A stretch of DNA of 64,000 nucleotides from Deltaproteobacteria bacterium (GCA_031276865.1 JAISMF010000106.1:62001-126000), one strand, 5' to 3'. Positions 50,685-60,426 are shown, counted from the stretch's first letter. The notes: generated from the sequence alone by a model not told the origin. Made by a program: numbers and translations.

Positions 50685-51623
50685 TCAGTCCTCGGCGGCC
50701 GCCAGCTCGTCTAAGAGCTCCAGGGAAGGGATGAAAAAGAGCGCGCCCGTGACCGCGGTGGAAAAGTCTAAAATTCTGTCGGTGTTTCCCACCGGATCGC
50801 CTATGAACATGTTCTCCAGCATCTTCCTGGTGGTGGTGAAGGTCGAGGCGTAACCGATGAAATAGGTGCCGTACTCCCCTTTGCCCGGATTGGCGAAGGG
50901 CATGTTGGCCCTGACAATCTTCAACTCCTCGCCGTTTTCGTCTTCGATGTTGGTGACGGCGTTGTGGGCGTTTTCCGGCTTATCCTCGTCGGAGAGCTCG
51001 CGGTCGTTGAACTTTCCGCGGCCGATGACCTTTTCCTGCTCTTCCGTGGAAAGCTTGTTCCACGCGGCCATGTCGTGGACGTATTTCTGGACGAAACAGT
51101 AGCTTCCGCCCTTGAAATCGGGTTCGGCGTCGCCGATGACGGCGAATCTCCGACTCTCCTCCGGGATGTCGGGATTCTCGGTACCGTCCACGAATCCCAA
51201 AATAGCCCGGCCGTCGAAGTACCTGAATCCGTGCACCTCGTCGATGGGGAAAACGGAATCGCCCAGGGATTCCGTGACCAGCGAGGCCAACTCGACGGCC
51301 AGATCCGCCCTAGACGAGCGAATGTGGAAGAAGAGATCCCCCGGAGTCGACGGCGCCGTGAATTTTTCGCCCTTTATCTCCGCGAAGGGAGAAAGCTCCT
51401 TCGGCTTTTTCCGGCGGGGAAAAAGGTGATCCCAGGCCGGCGAGCCGAAACCCAGAACGCAGCTCACAGTCTCGGCGGGATACCTGTTCCTCAAGCTCCG
51501 CACGAAAGAGGGAGCGTCTTCGCAGATAGCCTTCACCGGCCCGGTGTCGTCGGGCTTGTTGAGGCCGAAAACAAGAAAAATGGCGTGATTTCCGGGTTTG
51601 AAAGTCACATCCTGTTCGCGCAT
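50685..51623 (-). CDS. Dyp-type heme peroxidase
   Basis: Heme peroxidase of 312 aa, near the size of YfeX-like enzymes. The family motif GFVDGTENPDIPEE (GxxDG, catalytic Asp) and the distal Arg in IVRANMPFANP are present. The proximal His is probably in ENAHNAVTNI. GEYGTYFIGYASTFTTTRKMLENMFIG near the C-terminus is also conserved. No signal peptide, so cytosolic, probably removing peroxide. ATG with AGGAGA at good spacing. It stands alone between two long spacers, with its own terminator. Confidence 0.9.
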   Translation of the reverse strand: MREQDVTFKPGNHAIFLVFGLNKPDDTGPVKAICEDAPSFVRSLRNRYPAETVSCVLGFGSPAWDHLFPRRKKPKELSPFAEIKGEKFTAPSTPGDLFFHIRSSRADLAVELASLVTESLGDSVFPIDEVHGFRYFDGRAILGFVDGTENPDIPEESRRFAVIGDAEPDFKGGSYCFVQKYVHDMAAWNKLSTEEQEKVIGRGKFNDRELSDEDKPENAHNAVTNIEDENGEELKIVRANMPFANPGKGEYGTYFIGYASTFTTTRKMLENMFIGDPVGNTDRILDFSTAVTGALFFIPSLELLDELAAAED

Positions 51624-52710
51624 AAAATCTCCTGGAATATTTGGAAGTTTTCAAGCACTTCCCTCAGCGCCGGCGACGGACGAAAAATCCGCGGGCGCCG
51701 GCCTTTTGAATTTCAATAAAAATCGCGTCGCCGAAATAAAAAATACCCAAATTTAAAAAAGTGACGCTATAAGAAGGGTTATCTCGGGCACGCGCTTTTA
51801 TCCGCGGGAGAAGAAGAGCGCCATCTGAAGCGCCGCCGCAGTCCGCCGCGGGGATTCAACGCGCCATGTCGCGGAACGAACTAGCGAAACACCCCATATC
51901 CGGGGCCGCTCCATAAAAACATTCCCAGCGCGGAATTCACCCCGGCGCTGTCATTATACAAGCCGGAAGTTGAAAAACAAAGGAAGGGGCTTATTTTCCC
52001 GACCTTAATTTTTAACAGCCCCCGCCCCGCGGCCGAACCCCGGAAACGGCCTCCGGACGGCCCCGCGGCCTCGGAGGGGCCCGCTTAAGCTCATGGCTCC
52101 GAAGGGGCCGGGGCGCGGCCGGCGAGAAGCCGCCGGAAAGCCCGACTCGCGACCCGCGCCCATATATCGGGTTGACTATGAATAAAATCCACAACCCGAG
52201 CGGAAAGGGCGAAGCCGGCTTCGGAGCGAAAAAAGGGGAACGCCGGGGCCGCGGGCGCTCCCCCGGGTGAAAATTCCCACCAGGTTAAACTCCAAAGGGA
52301 CTATCCCGCCCGGATCCTTCACTCCGGAAAAACGAAGTTCGGAAAGTCCATCCTATTTGAGCGGGAAAAAAAGGCGTCGCAAGCCTTCCAAGATTCCGCC
52401 GCGGAAAAACGCCGGAAGATAAAACCATTCACCCGGATATTTTTAACCAGGCGGCCCGGCGCCGCTAAAAAAACCGCTTCATCCGGAGATAATTTTAAAA
52501 ATACTTCCCGCCGCCCCCGCCTTCGGAAACCCGCGTTCGCCAAGCGCGGCGGCGGATAAAAATCGGAGCGTTTTTACGGATTTACGACGGCCTCCTTGCG
52601 GATTTTTTCCAGACCCGACAGAGGGCTTTGCGGGAAAAAACCTTCCCGCCCGAGGGATATACGGCCGCGGGAAACGCGCGCCGCGAGCCAGGCCGTTTGA
52701 TTTTTCCCCG
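51624..52710. other. Long spacer without a credible gene
   Basis: Short minus-strand frames at 52,012-52,194 and 52,319-52,543 are Arg/Pro-rich with no ribosome binding site. AT-rich at 51,715-51,775, the likely promoter zone for the peroxidase. GC-rich elsewhere. Confidence 0.5.
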
Positions 52711-53637
52711 CTATTTTTCGGAGCGATCCTTCGGGGAGCTGCAGGCGGAACTGCGGATCGCCAGAACGGGAAACTGGCCCAGGCGGATGACGCGGTCGGT
52801 GGTGGATCCCACCATCAGGTTTTCAATAAAACCCCTCCCGTGCACGCCCATCACTATTAGATCGAGACGGTTTAAAATGGCGAACTTGTTCAGCTCCTCG
52901 TGGGGGTGCCCGGCCAGGACGTTTACTTGGACCCGGTCTTTTAGATCGGAGGGGATCTTCTCCTGGAGCTGCTCGGTGAGCTGGGACACCAGCTTGGCGG
53001 CGATGCCCTCCTCTTTCTGCGGGTCCACCGTCAAGATCTGATCCAGCTGGTTGGATTCTATGACCGTCGCCAGGATGATCTTTTTCGCGTCGAAGACGCG
53101 GGCCAGATCCATTCCCCAGTCCACGGCCTTCTCGGCGTCCGCGGAGAAATCGGTGGAGATCAAAATGGATTCCGTCTTGTGTATGGCGGTCCTCTCCAAG
53201 GGGAGGTTCCCGGGCACGACCAGGAAGGGGACTTTGAGGGTGAAAATGAGCTTGCGGGTGACGGAGCCCAAGAGAAGCCTTTCCAGGCCGCTACGGATAT
53301 GGGTGGCGGCGACCAGAAGGCCGGCGTCGTTCTGGCGCACGATATCCTGGATCTCTTTGGCGGGGTAGCCGATGGAGACCTTGAGCTCCCAGTTTAAATC
53401 GGGCACGCCGCGGAGGATGTCCGCCACCTGGGTCCTGGCCGACTGCTCCACCCTGGCCTGCAGCTCCTGGGGGTCCACCATGGTCTCCCCGTAGGGGGTG
53501 ACGGCCGGAAGATCTATCACATGGGCTATCACCAGTTTGGTTTTATAGGACCTGGCGAAAAACGAAGCCAGATACAGAGCCTTGTTGGAACCCTCCGACA
53601 AATCCGTCGCGCACACTATGGACTGCATCTTGAACAC
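52711..53637 (-). CDS. Universal stress protein with two Usp domains
   Basis: Two tandem UspA domains. The first (residues 1-150) begins IVCATDLSEGSNKALYLASFF and ends THIRSGLERLLLGSVTRKLIFTLKVPFLVVP. The second (about 155-295) begins ILISTDFSADAEKAVDWGMDLA and ends GVHGRGFIENLMVGSTTDRVIRLGQFPVLAI. The ATP-binding G-x2-G-x9-G-S pattern is intact in the second, while the first lacks the first Gly, so only one site probably binds ATP. GTG start with AGGAGG. It has its own near-perfect promoter. Role: general stress endurance, with no specific partner evident. Confidence 0.92.
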   Translation of the reverse strand: MFKMQSIVCATDLSEGSNKALYLASFFARSYKTKLVIAHVIDLPAVTPYGETMVDPQELQARVEQSARTQVADILRGVPDLNWELKVSIGYPAKEIQDIVRQNDAGLLVAATHIRSGLERLLLGSVTRKLIFTLKVPFLVVPGNLPLERTAIHKTESILISTDFSADAEKAVDWGMDLARVFDAKKIILATVIESNQLDQILTVDPQKEEGIAAKLVSQLTEQLQEKIPSDLKDRVQVNVLAGHPHEELNKFAILNRLDLIVMGVHGRGFIENLMVGSTTDRVIRLGQFPVLAIRSSACSSPKDRSEK

Positions 53638-53736
53638 GGCCGCCTCCTTTGTTTGAAGAAGGAAAAAACAAGCGTTGGAAGGGGTTTCGCCGTCCCCGGC
53701 CGGAGCGCGGGAAATCTTTGTAAAAACCCACTTTAT

Positions 53737-53764
53737 ATTATAGCTCCGTCCTCCGTTTTGTCAA
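53737..53764 (-). promoter_or_regulatory. Near-perfect sigma-70 promoter for the universal stress protein
   Basis: On the minus strand, TTGACA and TATAAT (both perfect consensus) are separated by 16 bases. Start near 53,730, leader about 90 bases. The strongest promoter match seen in the window. Confidence 0.85.
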
Positions 53765-54291
53765 GCGCGGAAGCGCGGCGGAAAAACAAGCCGTTCAAGG
53801 CCGTTTTTCATTTTCAAGACCCCTTTTTCCAGCCCCCGCGGAAAATTAAAAAAAATCCCTTCTTCGTTTTATCACGCTTCGCCGAAAGCGGGGGGGCGGG
53901 GCCCCGGACTTTTAAAAGACGAGAAGGCGAGAGGGAAGGATCCGTAGTTTCCCAGCCCCGGATTCGGATTGTGTTTTTTTCCGAATCTTATTGGGAGATC
54001 GCCGCCGCTTCGTTTCGCCCGCGGAGATCCCCCTCTCCGCGATTCCACCCGGCTCCGCCCGAGACAAGGGCGGCTTCCCCGTTTATCCGCGCCCCCTCTT
54101 GGAGGAAGTCGCTTTGAACGACTTCGGGCCGCTTGAAAAAATAATCCGAACGTGGTATTTTTTAAATCTTTAGGGGCCGAAAGACGTTTTTCGTCCTTCG
54201 CGTTTTTCGCCCTCCCGTTCCGCCGGCGGGTTAAGGGGAGCTAATTTCCCAGGCTCCGTCCGGCGGGGGAGTTTCAGCCGGAAATTCCCTT
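53765..54291. other. Spacer between the usp promoter and the phosphotransferase gene
   Basis: No gene supported. Mixed composition. No clear terminator after the phosphotransferase stop. Confidence 0.5.
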
Positions 54292-55377
54292 TCAGAGATC
54301 CAAAAGCTCCATCTCCCGCAGATACAATTCCTCGGCCAGATCGAACAAGTCCCAGGCCCGGGAGGCGTCCTGCTCGAGGCGGGAGGGGTGTTTGTCCCTG
54401 TCCCAGACGAAATAGTTCTCCAAGAGGGCGTCCCGAAGATAGCGCCTCCCCAGGGTGACGGCCACGGCCCGGATCGCGGCCGCTATCTGGCGGTAGTGGG
54501 ATTCGGGAAGGGACAGACCCGTCTCCCTGTAGCCCTCCAAAACCGCCGCGGCCAGCTCCCGGTTGAAAAGAGGCCTCTCCCGGCCCACGGCGAGCGAGCG
54601 GCAGAGCTCGGCTAGATCTATCAAGGGATCGCCGTAGGAGACGGTGTCCCAGTCGATAAGCGAATAGCCGGATTCGCCGCCTAGGAAGTTGTCCCCCTTG
54701 GGATCCCCGTGGATGACCAGATCCTTTAAAAAAAAGATCTTCCGGAAGGCGGGGCTCCGGGGTAATTCGGAGGCCAGGCGCGCCCCCCTTTCCAGGTGGG
54801 CCTCGATTAAAGGAAGCTTGGGATGCAGGCGGTAGAGGCTGTGAAAGTCCGTGAAATCCGAGGCGGCGGAAAGCCTTTGGTTGGTGTACTCCCCTCCCCG
54901 GGGCAAAGGCTCCAGCGCGAGGGGCCGGGGCAGGTTCAAGGCGCCGTGGGCGGCGCCCAGGGCGCGGCCGCACTCTTTCGCGCCCGCCGGATCTCCCGCG
55001 CGCGGGCGGTTTCCGGGAACGAAGGTCGTGAGCCGGGCGAGCCTTTCGTGGCCCTCCCCCTCCGCTAGCAAAGACGCGTCCAGGGTCCTTATTATCCTCG
55101 GGCAGGGAATCCCCCGACCCTCCATGACCCCGGACACCCTCTCCCAGTTGATCCCCAAAGCGGGGCTCTTTAAAAAGACCGGACTTAAGAACTGAAGCAC
55201 CAGCCTCTCGCCGCTTCCGCTAACGGTCGCGAGGAAGCTCCGGTTGACCCGGCCGGAGGCGAGGACCTCCAGCTTTTGGCACTCGAGGCCGTATTTCCCC
55301 TTGAGCGTCTCCAGGGCCTCCTCTTCCGTGGGTTCGTTGACAAACACTTCGTTTAAACGCCCCCCCCCGAATTTCAT
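54292..55377 (-). CDS. APH-fold phosphotransferase (kinase-like)
   Basis: Aminoglycoside-phosphotransferase superfamily, 361 aa. The N-lobe has VNRSFLATVSGSGERLVLQFL. The catalytic loop LVIHGDPKGDNFL gives the HGDxxxxN motif and YSLIDWDTVSYGDPLIDLAELCR the DxD metal site, so the kinase should be active. The overall style resembles homoserine-kinase-II or sugar/amino-sugar kinase-like members more than drug-resistance APHs. Substrate unknown. The ATG used lacks a good ribosome binding site; an in-frame GTG ten codons later is an alternative start. Stands alone. Confidence 0.8.
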   Translation of the reverse strand: MKFGGGRLNEVFVNEPTEEEALETLKGKYGLECQKLEVLASGRVNRSFLATVSGSGERLVLQFLSPVFLKSPALGINWERVSGVMEGRGIPCPRIIRTLDASLLAEGEGHERLARLTTFVPGNRPRAGDPAGAKECGRALGAAHGALNLPRPLALEPLPRGGEYTNQRLSAASDFTDFHSLYRLHPKLPLIEAHLERGARLASELPRSPAFRKIFFLKDLVIHGDPKGDNFLGGESGYSLIDWDTVSYGDPLIDLAELCRSLAVGRERPLFNRELAAAVLEGYRETGLSLPESHYRQIAAAIRAVAVTLGRRYLRDALLENYFVWDRDKHPSRLEQDASRAWDLFDLAEELYLREMELLDL

Positions 55378-55641
55378 CCGGCGGAAAAAAACCGCTTTTG
55401 TCCCGCCGCCCTCCGCCTCCGGCCTCTTCCCTCCCGCGGGAAAGCGAAAAAAAGATCCTCCGGAAAGGGGCGGAGGGGACGAAGGGCGGAAGGGAAAAAG
55501 GCGGAAGAAAAGCGCCGCCGTGTCTTTTCCGAAGGGGGGCCCTTCCTTTTTTTCCGAATTCGAGCCGTCCGTCTTCCCCGTTCCGGCCCGTACATGTTAA
55601 TCTTTCGGAAGCGGCCTTTCAAGAAAACATTAAGGCCGCGG
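55378..55641. other. Divergent spacer before pgeF
   Basis: GC-rich with only chance frames up to the 8-bp repeat array. No promoter pair was identified. Confidence 0.45.
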
Positions 55642-55697
55642 GGTTTCAAGACTTCAAGGTTTCAGGCTTTCATGGTTTCATAACTTCATGGTTTCAA
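55642..55697 (+). repeat. Tandem array of seven 8-bp units (consensus GGTTTCAW)
   Basis: Units read GGTTTCAA, GACTTCAA, GGTTTCAG, GCTTTCAT, GGTTTCAT, AACTTCAT and GGTTTCAA with no gap. The array ends directly at the AGGAGG of pgeF. It contains an in-frame ATG at 55,688 that lengthens the frame artificially. Confidence 0.85.
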
Positions 55698-55708
55698 GGA
55701 GGGGGCGC

Positions 55709-56458
55709 GTGCTCCGAAGAGAAAAGGACGGATTGGTCTACCTCGCCTTTAAAACGCTTGAAGCCTTTCCGGAGCTCAGGCACGCCGTCTTCACGAAAAG
55801 AGGCCCGGGGGGCCGTCCCTTCAACCTCTCCCCCGCCAAAGGGGATCCGGCGGAGGCCCTGGCGAACATCAGCCTCGCCGCCCGCGCCCTGGGGATAGCC
55901 GAGCCGTCCTTCGTAAACCAGGTCCACGGCGACGAGATACTCTCCTTGGCCCCGGGGGAAACGAGCCGCCCCGCCGTCGTCGGCGGAAAGGAGGGCCGGG
56001 ACGCCCTGGTGGGGCGTCCCGGCCTGGGTCTTTTAATAAAACTCGCCGACTGCCAGGGGATAATCCTCTATCATCCGGGGACTAAAACCCCGGCCCTCAT
56101 CCACTCCGGCTGGCGGGGAAGCGTTTTAAACATCGCCGGAAAGACGGTGGACTTTCTGCGTAGGGAGAGGGGGATCCCCCCCCGTGAGCTTTTCGCCGGC
56201 GTCTCCCCCTCCATCGGGCCCTGCTGCATGGAGTTCAAAGACTGGCGGACCTTGATTCCGGAAGGCCTCCGGCGCTTCAAAAGGGAGGGCGGGTTTATGG
56301 ATTTCTGGGCCATGACGGTCTTTCAGCTGACGGAGGCGGGAGTGCCGCCGGAAAACATCGAGCTCTCCGGCCTCTGCACCCGCTGCGACGACGAGTTCTT
56401 CTCCCACCGCAAAGGAGACGCCCTCCGCTTCGGGGTCATGTGCGGAGTCCTCACGTGA
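55709..56458 (+). CDS. pgeF: PgeF/YfiH laccase-domain protein
   Basis: Multicopper-oxidase-like fold once called polyphenol oxidase. In E. coli it corrects mis-incorporated L-Ser in peptidoglycan precursors; other members act as purine nucleoside phosphorylases. NQVHGDEILSLAPG, LADCQGIILYHP, IHSGWRGSVLNIAGKTV and SIGPCCMEF hold the His/Cys metal-binding residues in their usual places. The GTG at 55,709 has AGGAGG 6 bases upstream and is preferred to the ATG inside the 8-bp repeats. The length is then 249 aa, as expected. Followed by pyrK with a 4-base overlap. Confidence 0.9.
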   Translation: MLRREKDGLVYLAFKTLEAFPELRHAVFTKRGPGGRPFNLSPAKGDPAEALANISLAARALGIAEPSFVNQVHGDEILSLAPGETSRPAVVGGKEGRDALVGRPGLGLLIKLADCQGIILYHPGTKTPALIHSGWRGSVLNIAGKTVDFLRRERGIPPRELFAGVSPSIGPCCMEFKDWRTLIPEGLRRFKREGGFMDFWAMTVFQLTEAGVPPENIELSGLCTRCDDEFFSHRKGDALRFGVMCGVLT

Positions 56459-57261
56459 GCGCGCCCGTCATCGCCGAGACCCGCCTTTCCGCCGCGCGCG
56501 TCCTTTCCGCCGGAACGGTCCTCATCCGCCTCGAGCGCCCGGAAAACTTTCCCGATCCGTTCCCGGGCCAATTCGCCAAACTCAAGATCTTAAGCGCGGC
56601 CCCCAATCTTCCCCCGGGGCTTTGCGGGGCGGGATTTCTGGATCGGCCCTTCTCCTTTCACGCCCAAACGGCGGACGAACTAAGCTTCCTGATTCGGGAG
56701 GCGGGAGCGGTTTCCGGACTTTTTAAAAGCCTCTCCCCCGGGGCCAAGATCAGAATCACCGGACCTCTCGGAAGAGCGGAGGACTCTCTTATCAAGGGCC
56801 GGGACCCCTTGATACTCGTGGCCGGCGGGGCCGGCCTGGCCCCCATGGGAATGATCCGGCGGGAGAACTTTCCCCGGGTCCTCCTCCTCTACGGGGAAAA
56901 GACCGGAGAGGCGCAGGCGGACGAAGGCTATCTCGACTCCCTGGCGCCGGATCGAATCTCCCTCACCGAGGACGGAAGCGGCCGGGGAGGAAAAGGCCTC
57001 CCCACGGAGGCCCTTTCCCGGGCCTTGGAAGCCCTGACAACGCCGGCCCTGGTCTTCGCCTGCGGCCCCCCGGGTCTTTTAAGGGAGTGCGCCCGCCTCT
57101 GCGCCGAAAGGCCGCGGGCGAAATGCCTAATCTCGGCCGAGACCTTCCTCGCCTGCGGCCTGGGGGTCTGCCTCAGCTGCTCGTTTTCCGCCCGGGACGG
57201 CTCCCGCCGGCGCCTCTGCGTGGACGGCCCGGTCTTTCCGGCGGAGCTTTTGAACTTTTAA
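56455..57261 (+). CDS. pyrK: Dihydroorotate dehydrogenase electron-transfer subunit
   Basis: FAD and [2Fe-2S] subunit that passes electrons from PyrD to NAD+. FAD-binding RPFSF-like block (LDRPFSFHAQ), GPLGRA, LILVAGGAGLAPMGMI (NAD domain), and the cluster-binding segment FLACGLGVCLSCSF with a final Cys in RLCVDGPVF. At 268 aa it is near the usual 255-265. GTG at 56,455 overlaps the pgeF stop as GTGA, with GGAG upstream. pyrD follows after 300 bases, so a class 1B enzyme is expected. Confidence 0.93.
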   Translation: MSAPVIAETRLSAARVLSAGTVLIRLERPENFPDPFPGQFAKLKILSAAPNLPPGLCGAGFLDRPFSFHAQTADELSFLIREAGAVSGLFKSLSPGAKIRITGPLGRAEDSLIKGRDPLILVAGGAGLAPMGMIRRENFPRVLLLYGEKTGEAQADEGYLDSLAPDRISLTEDGSGRGGKGLPTEALSRALEALTTPALVFACGPPGLLRECARLCAERPRAKCLISAETFLACGLGVCLSCSFSARDGSRRRLCVDGPVFPAELLNF

Positions 57262-57561
57262 GGCGGAAATTTAGGCGGGCCCCCAAAAAATCCGGCGGCC
57301 ACGCCAAATCCCCCAAACGCCCCGAATCCGGGCCGCGGAGCAAACGAGCGTCAGCGGAGCAAACGAGCGTCAAAGGCGCCCGGCCTCGGGGGGCTTTCCG
57401 GAAGCCGCGGCCGGATTCGCCGCCTCAAGGGGTCCGGCCGGGGGAAAAAATCAGCCGGGAAAGCGGAGCGAAAACAGGCTATAATCCCCCGGCGGCCACC
57501 CACCCCGGATATTTTTCGGGCCTCGAGACGTGGACGCGGATCTCCCGAGGAAACCCCTTCC
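57262..57561. other. pyrK-pyrD spacer
   Basis: GC-rich, no gene. It contains a perfect 19-bp tandem duplication at 57,335-57,372. The two pyr genes are usually adjacent, so the 300-base gap may reflect expansion. Confidence 0.6.
57335..57372 (+). repeat. Perfect 19-bp tandem duplication
   Basis: GCGGAGCAAACGAGCGTCA occurs twice in a row without a mismatch. Confidence 0.95.
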
Positions 57562-58500
57562 ATGAGCTTACCGGACCTTAAAACCGATCTCGGCTTCGTC
57601 ACCCTCGAAAATCCGGTCATGAGCGCCTCCGGCACCTTCGGCTACGGTCTGGAGCTCGCCGATTTCTGCCCGCCGGAGGCTCTGGGGGCGGTCGTCCCCA
57701 AGGGGATATCCCTTAAACCCTGGCCGGGAAACCCCCTTCCCCGGGCCGCCGAGACCGCCGGAGGGCTTTTAAACGCCATCGGGTTGGAAAACATGGGGGT
57801 GGAAAGGTTCCTCTCCGAGGCCCTCCCCCCCCTGAAGGCCAGGGGGGCCAGGGTGGGGGTGAACATCCTGGGGAAGACGGCCGAGGAGTACGCCGAACTC
57901 TGCCGGCGGCTCACAGACGCCCCGGTGGACTTCATCGAACTGAACATCAGCTGCCCCAACCTCCACGGCGGCGGCGGCCTCTCCTTCGGGGCGGATCCGG
58001 CCGCGGCGGGAAGGCTCGTGGCCCTTTCGCGGGAGGCCGCCGGAAAGGTCCCCCTGGTCGCGAAGCTCCCCCCCCTCGTTTCGGATATCGCCCTCCTGGC
58101 CAAAATCTGCGAGGATAACGGCTGCCGGGCGCTCTCGCTCATCAACTCCGTTCCCGCCCTGGCGATCGATCACCGTAGCGGCCGCCCCCTTTTGGGAAAC
58201 GTCACGGGGGGCCTCTCCGGGCCCCCCGTGAAACCCTTGGCCTTAAGGCAGGTGTTCGCCGCGGCGTCCGCGGTGAAGATACCCGTAATCGGCCTGGGGG
58301 GAATATCCACGGCCGCGGACGCTTTGGAGTTCTTCCTGGCCGGGGCCGCGGCCGTCCAGGTGGGCTCGGCCACCCTCGCGGACCCCCGGGCGCCCCTTTC
58401 CATCCTGGAGGGCGTCCGGGACTTCCTGCGGGAAAGGGGGGAGAACCTGGAGGACTACAAAAAACTCGCCCTCACGGCCGGAAAAGGCCGCCTCCCTTGA
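57562..58500 (+). CDS. pyrD: Dihydroorotate dehydrogenase, class 1B catalytic subunit
   Basis: Oxidises dihydroorotate to orotate with FMN. VMSASGTFGYGLEL, LLNAIGLENMGVERF and the FMN-phosphate end GLGGISTAADALEFFLAGAAAVQVGSA mark the family. The catalytic base Cys lies in IELNISCPNLHGGG, as in class 1B enzymes that use NAD+ through PyrK. The length (312 aa) is normal. The ATG follows CGAGGAAA at wide spacing. Functional pair with pyrK upstream. Confidence 0.95.
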   Translation: MSLPDLKTDLGFVTLENPVMSASGTFGYGLELADFCPPEALGAVVPKGISLKPWPGNPLPRAAETAGGLLNAIGLENMGVERFLSEALPPLKARGARVGVNILGKTAEEYAELCRRLTDAPVDFIELNISCPNLHGGGGLSFGADPAAAGRLVALSREAAGKVPLVAKLPPLVSDIALLAKICEDNGCRALSLINSVPALAIDHRSGRPLLGNVTGGLSGPPVKPLALRQVFAAASAVKIPVIGLGGISTAADALEFFLAGAAAVQVGSATLADPRAPLSILEGVRDFLRERGENLEDYKKLALTAGKGRLP

Positions 58501-58655
58501 GGATAAGGTCGTTTTTTCCGGAAAAACCCCCAAACACGCCTCAGGGCGGACAATCCGCGCCGCCCTCGCTTCAAAACTCCACCCCCCCCTTTTAACCTCG
58601 AACTTTAACTTCAAAGCGTTTCCGGCTAAAAGAAATCAAGAGGATTTACCAATTT

Positions 58656-60200
58656 ATGGCGAAAATAGAAGAAGCCGGAAAAAGGCGTTCCCTCTTATTC
58701 CACCTCTCGATCGTTTCCGGGATCCTCTTGATCCTCGCTCTTTTCACCGTCCTTTTCCTCCCCTCGCTTCTTTTAAAGCTCTGGGCGAACCGCTCCTTTG
58801 ACGAACCCGACGCTCTTTTCATCAAGCTGGAGGCCCGGGAGGCCCGGGTCTCGCCCTTTTTAAACGGCTTCACCCTCAAGGGAGTGAAGGCCCATACGGC
58901 CGCCTCCGGAGACAATCCGGCCGCGATCGCCGAGATCAGGGCGGAAAAACTCCAGCGTTTACCCTTTTTAAAGCTTCTTTGCGGCCTGGCCGGCCCGGAC
59001 GTTTCCGGGATCCTCCAAGACGGCTCCCTCGTCATCCTCGATTTGCGGCAAAACGAGGCCTTCCTGGGAAATCTCTCCGGAGTCGCCTTAAAACGCCTGG
59101 AGCTTCAGGGCGTGGACGTCCCCAAGGGGGAGGAGAGCTCCTTTGGGGACCTGAGAGCCGCTTTGGTGGAACTGGAGTCCTTCGCGGCCTCGCCCGGCCC
59201 GGACGCCTCGATCTCCGTTCCCTTTCTGTCTCTCAAGGGCTTGAAAGACGGTTATCTGGAAAGCCTGAGCTTGCGGGGCGTCTCCCTGGAGTACGGGGGC
59301 TTCATTTCCACCGAAATCGGCGAACTGAGCTTGGACCGCTCGGATTTGCGCCTTCCGGCGGAAAATTCCGGAGAGGAGGGGGCCGCGCTCGCGCTAATCG
59401 GCTCCTTTTTCAAAAACACCAAGAACCTGGATCTAAAAAACTTCCAGCTCAAGATCATGGGATCCGATATTTTGCGCCTCTTTGAGCTCGACTATGAAAA
59501 CGACCTCTCCCAAACCCCCGCTCGGGCCTCTTTAAAAATACCCGCCGGCGAAATTGGCGCCGCCGCCTTGTTCATGGCCGGCGAGGCGGGCCCGGAGGCG
59601 GAAAAGTTTTTCGGCGCCCTGGAGTTTCCGCTCGCCTTCGCGCTGGAGCACGCCTACTTCCGCTCGGACGCGGCGGAAAACCTGAGCCTCTCCTTCCAGT
59701 CGCCGGAAAACCTCTCGCTTAGGCTGATCCAGGACTTCGCCCCGGATCCGGGCTGGACGGAGGGGGGGCCCTTTCCCGGCTCCCTCTTGGAAAAGGCCTC
59801 CCTGGGAACGGGAACCCTGGATTTCGAGGACTCGGGCTTCCTTCCGCGGCTGAACGCCCTTTTGGCGGAAGAATGCCGGGAAAGCGGATCCCCCTGCTCG
59901 GCCGCGGAGGCCCTGGAGGCCTTCCTCCGCTCCCGAGATCCCTCGGGGATCTTGGATCTGGAAGCCTTTCTGCGGGATCTGAAAACGCCGGGAAAAACCC
60001 CGTCCCACGCCTCCCTCCGGTGGGAACCCGCCCCGGGCTTCCCCCGGCTGGCGCTGGAACAGGCGGATAACGACCCAGACTACCCGATTTCCGGAGAGTC
60101 TTTGCTGAACAGGCGTGTTTATGCTATATTCGACCAGTTAAACCTTAAAATGAGCGTCGATGGAGGGCCGGACGCGGCTTTGAAACTTTATCCCTTTTAA
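58656..60200 (+). CDS. AsmA-like membrane-anchored protein, unknown (514 aa)
   Basis: An N-terminal membrane segment (about 16-40: LSIVSGILLILALFTVLFLPSLLL) is followed by a large periplasmic part with alternating short strands, such as LEAREARVSPFLNGFTLKGVKAH and YLESLSLRGVSLEYGGFISTEIGELSLDR. This is the style of AsmA/DUF748 repeating-beta-groove proteins, some of which move lipids across the periplasm. No clear catalytic motif. It precedes two lipoprotein genes of similar strand-rich build (60,427 and 62,567), possibly a functional group. Family call by build only. Confidence 0.6.
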   Translation: MAKIEEAGKRRSLLFHLSIVSGILLILALFTVLFLPSLLLKLWANRSFDEPDALFIKLEAREARVSPFLNGFTLKGVKAHTAASGDNPAAIAEIRAEKLQRLPFLKLLCGLAGPDVSGILQDGSLVILDLRQNEAFLGNLSGVALKRLELQGVDVPKGEESSFGDLRAALVELESFAASPGPDASISVPFLSLKGLKDGYLESLSLRGVSLEYGGFISTEIGELSLDRSDLRLPAENSGEEGAALALIGSFFKNTKNLDLKNFQLKIMGSDILRLFELDYENDLSQTPARASLKIPAGEIGAAALFMAGEAGPEAEKFFGALEFPLAFALEHAYFRSDAAENLSLSFQSPENLSLRLIQDFAPDPGWTEGGPFPGSLLEKASLGTGTLDFEDSGFLPRLNALLAEECRESGSPCSAAEALEAFLRSRDPSGILDLEAFLRDLKTPGKTPSHASLRWEPAPGFPRLALEQADNDPDYPISGESLLNRRVYAIFDQLNLKMSVDGGPDAALKLYPF

Positions 60201-60426
60201 CCCGCCCGGGCGGGCCCCGGGTCCCCGAAACCAGCCCGCCGGACGCGACCGGCGGAAACGCCCCCCGAATCCTCGAACGTCTTAAGAAAAAACTTCAAAG
60301 CGCCTTTCAGCTCGGCCAGGCGCTCCAACCACCCGGCGCTTTAATCCGGAATTCTGGGCCCGGGCTCTTTCCATCCGGCGGATTCGGCTCCGCCGGGCGC
60401 TTTAGCAAGCTCCTTTAAGGATCACC

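Noticed and set aside
35742-51772. Shared 11-mer TGACGCTATAA at 35,742-35,752 and 51,762-51,772
   Set aside because: Short, only two copies, in AT-rich spacers; could be promoter-like but chance cannot be excluded.
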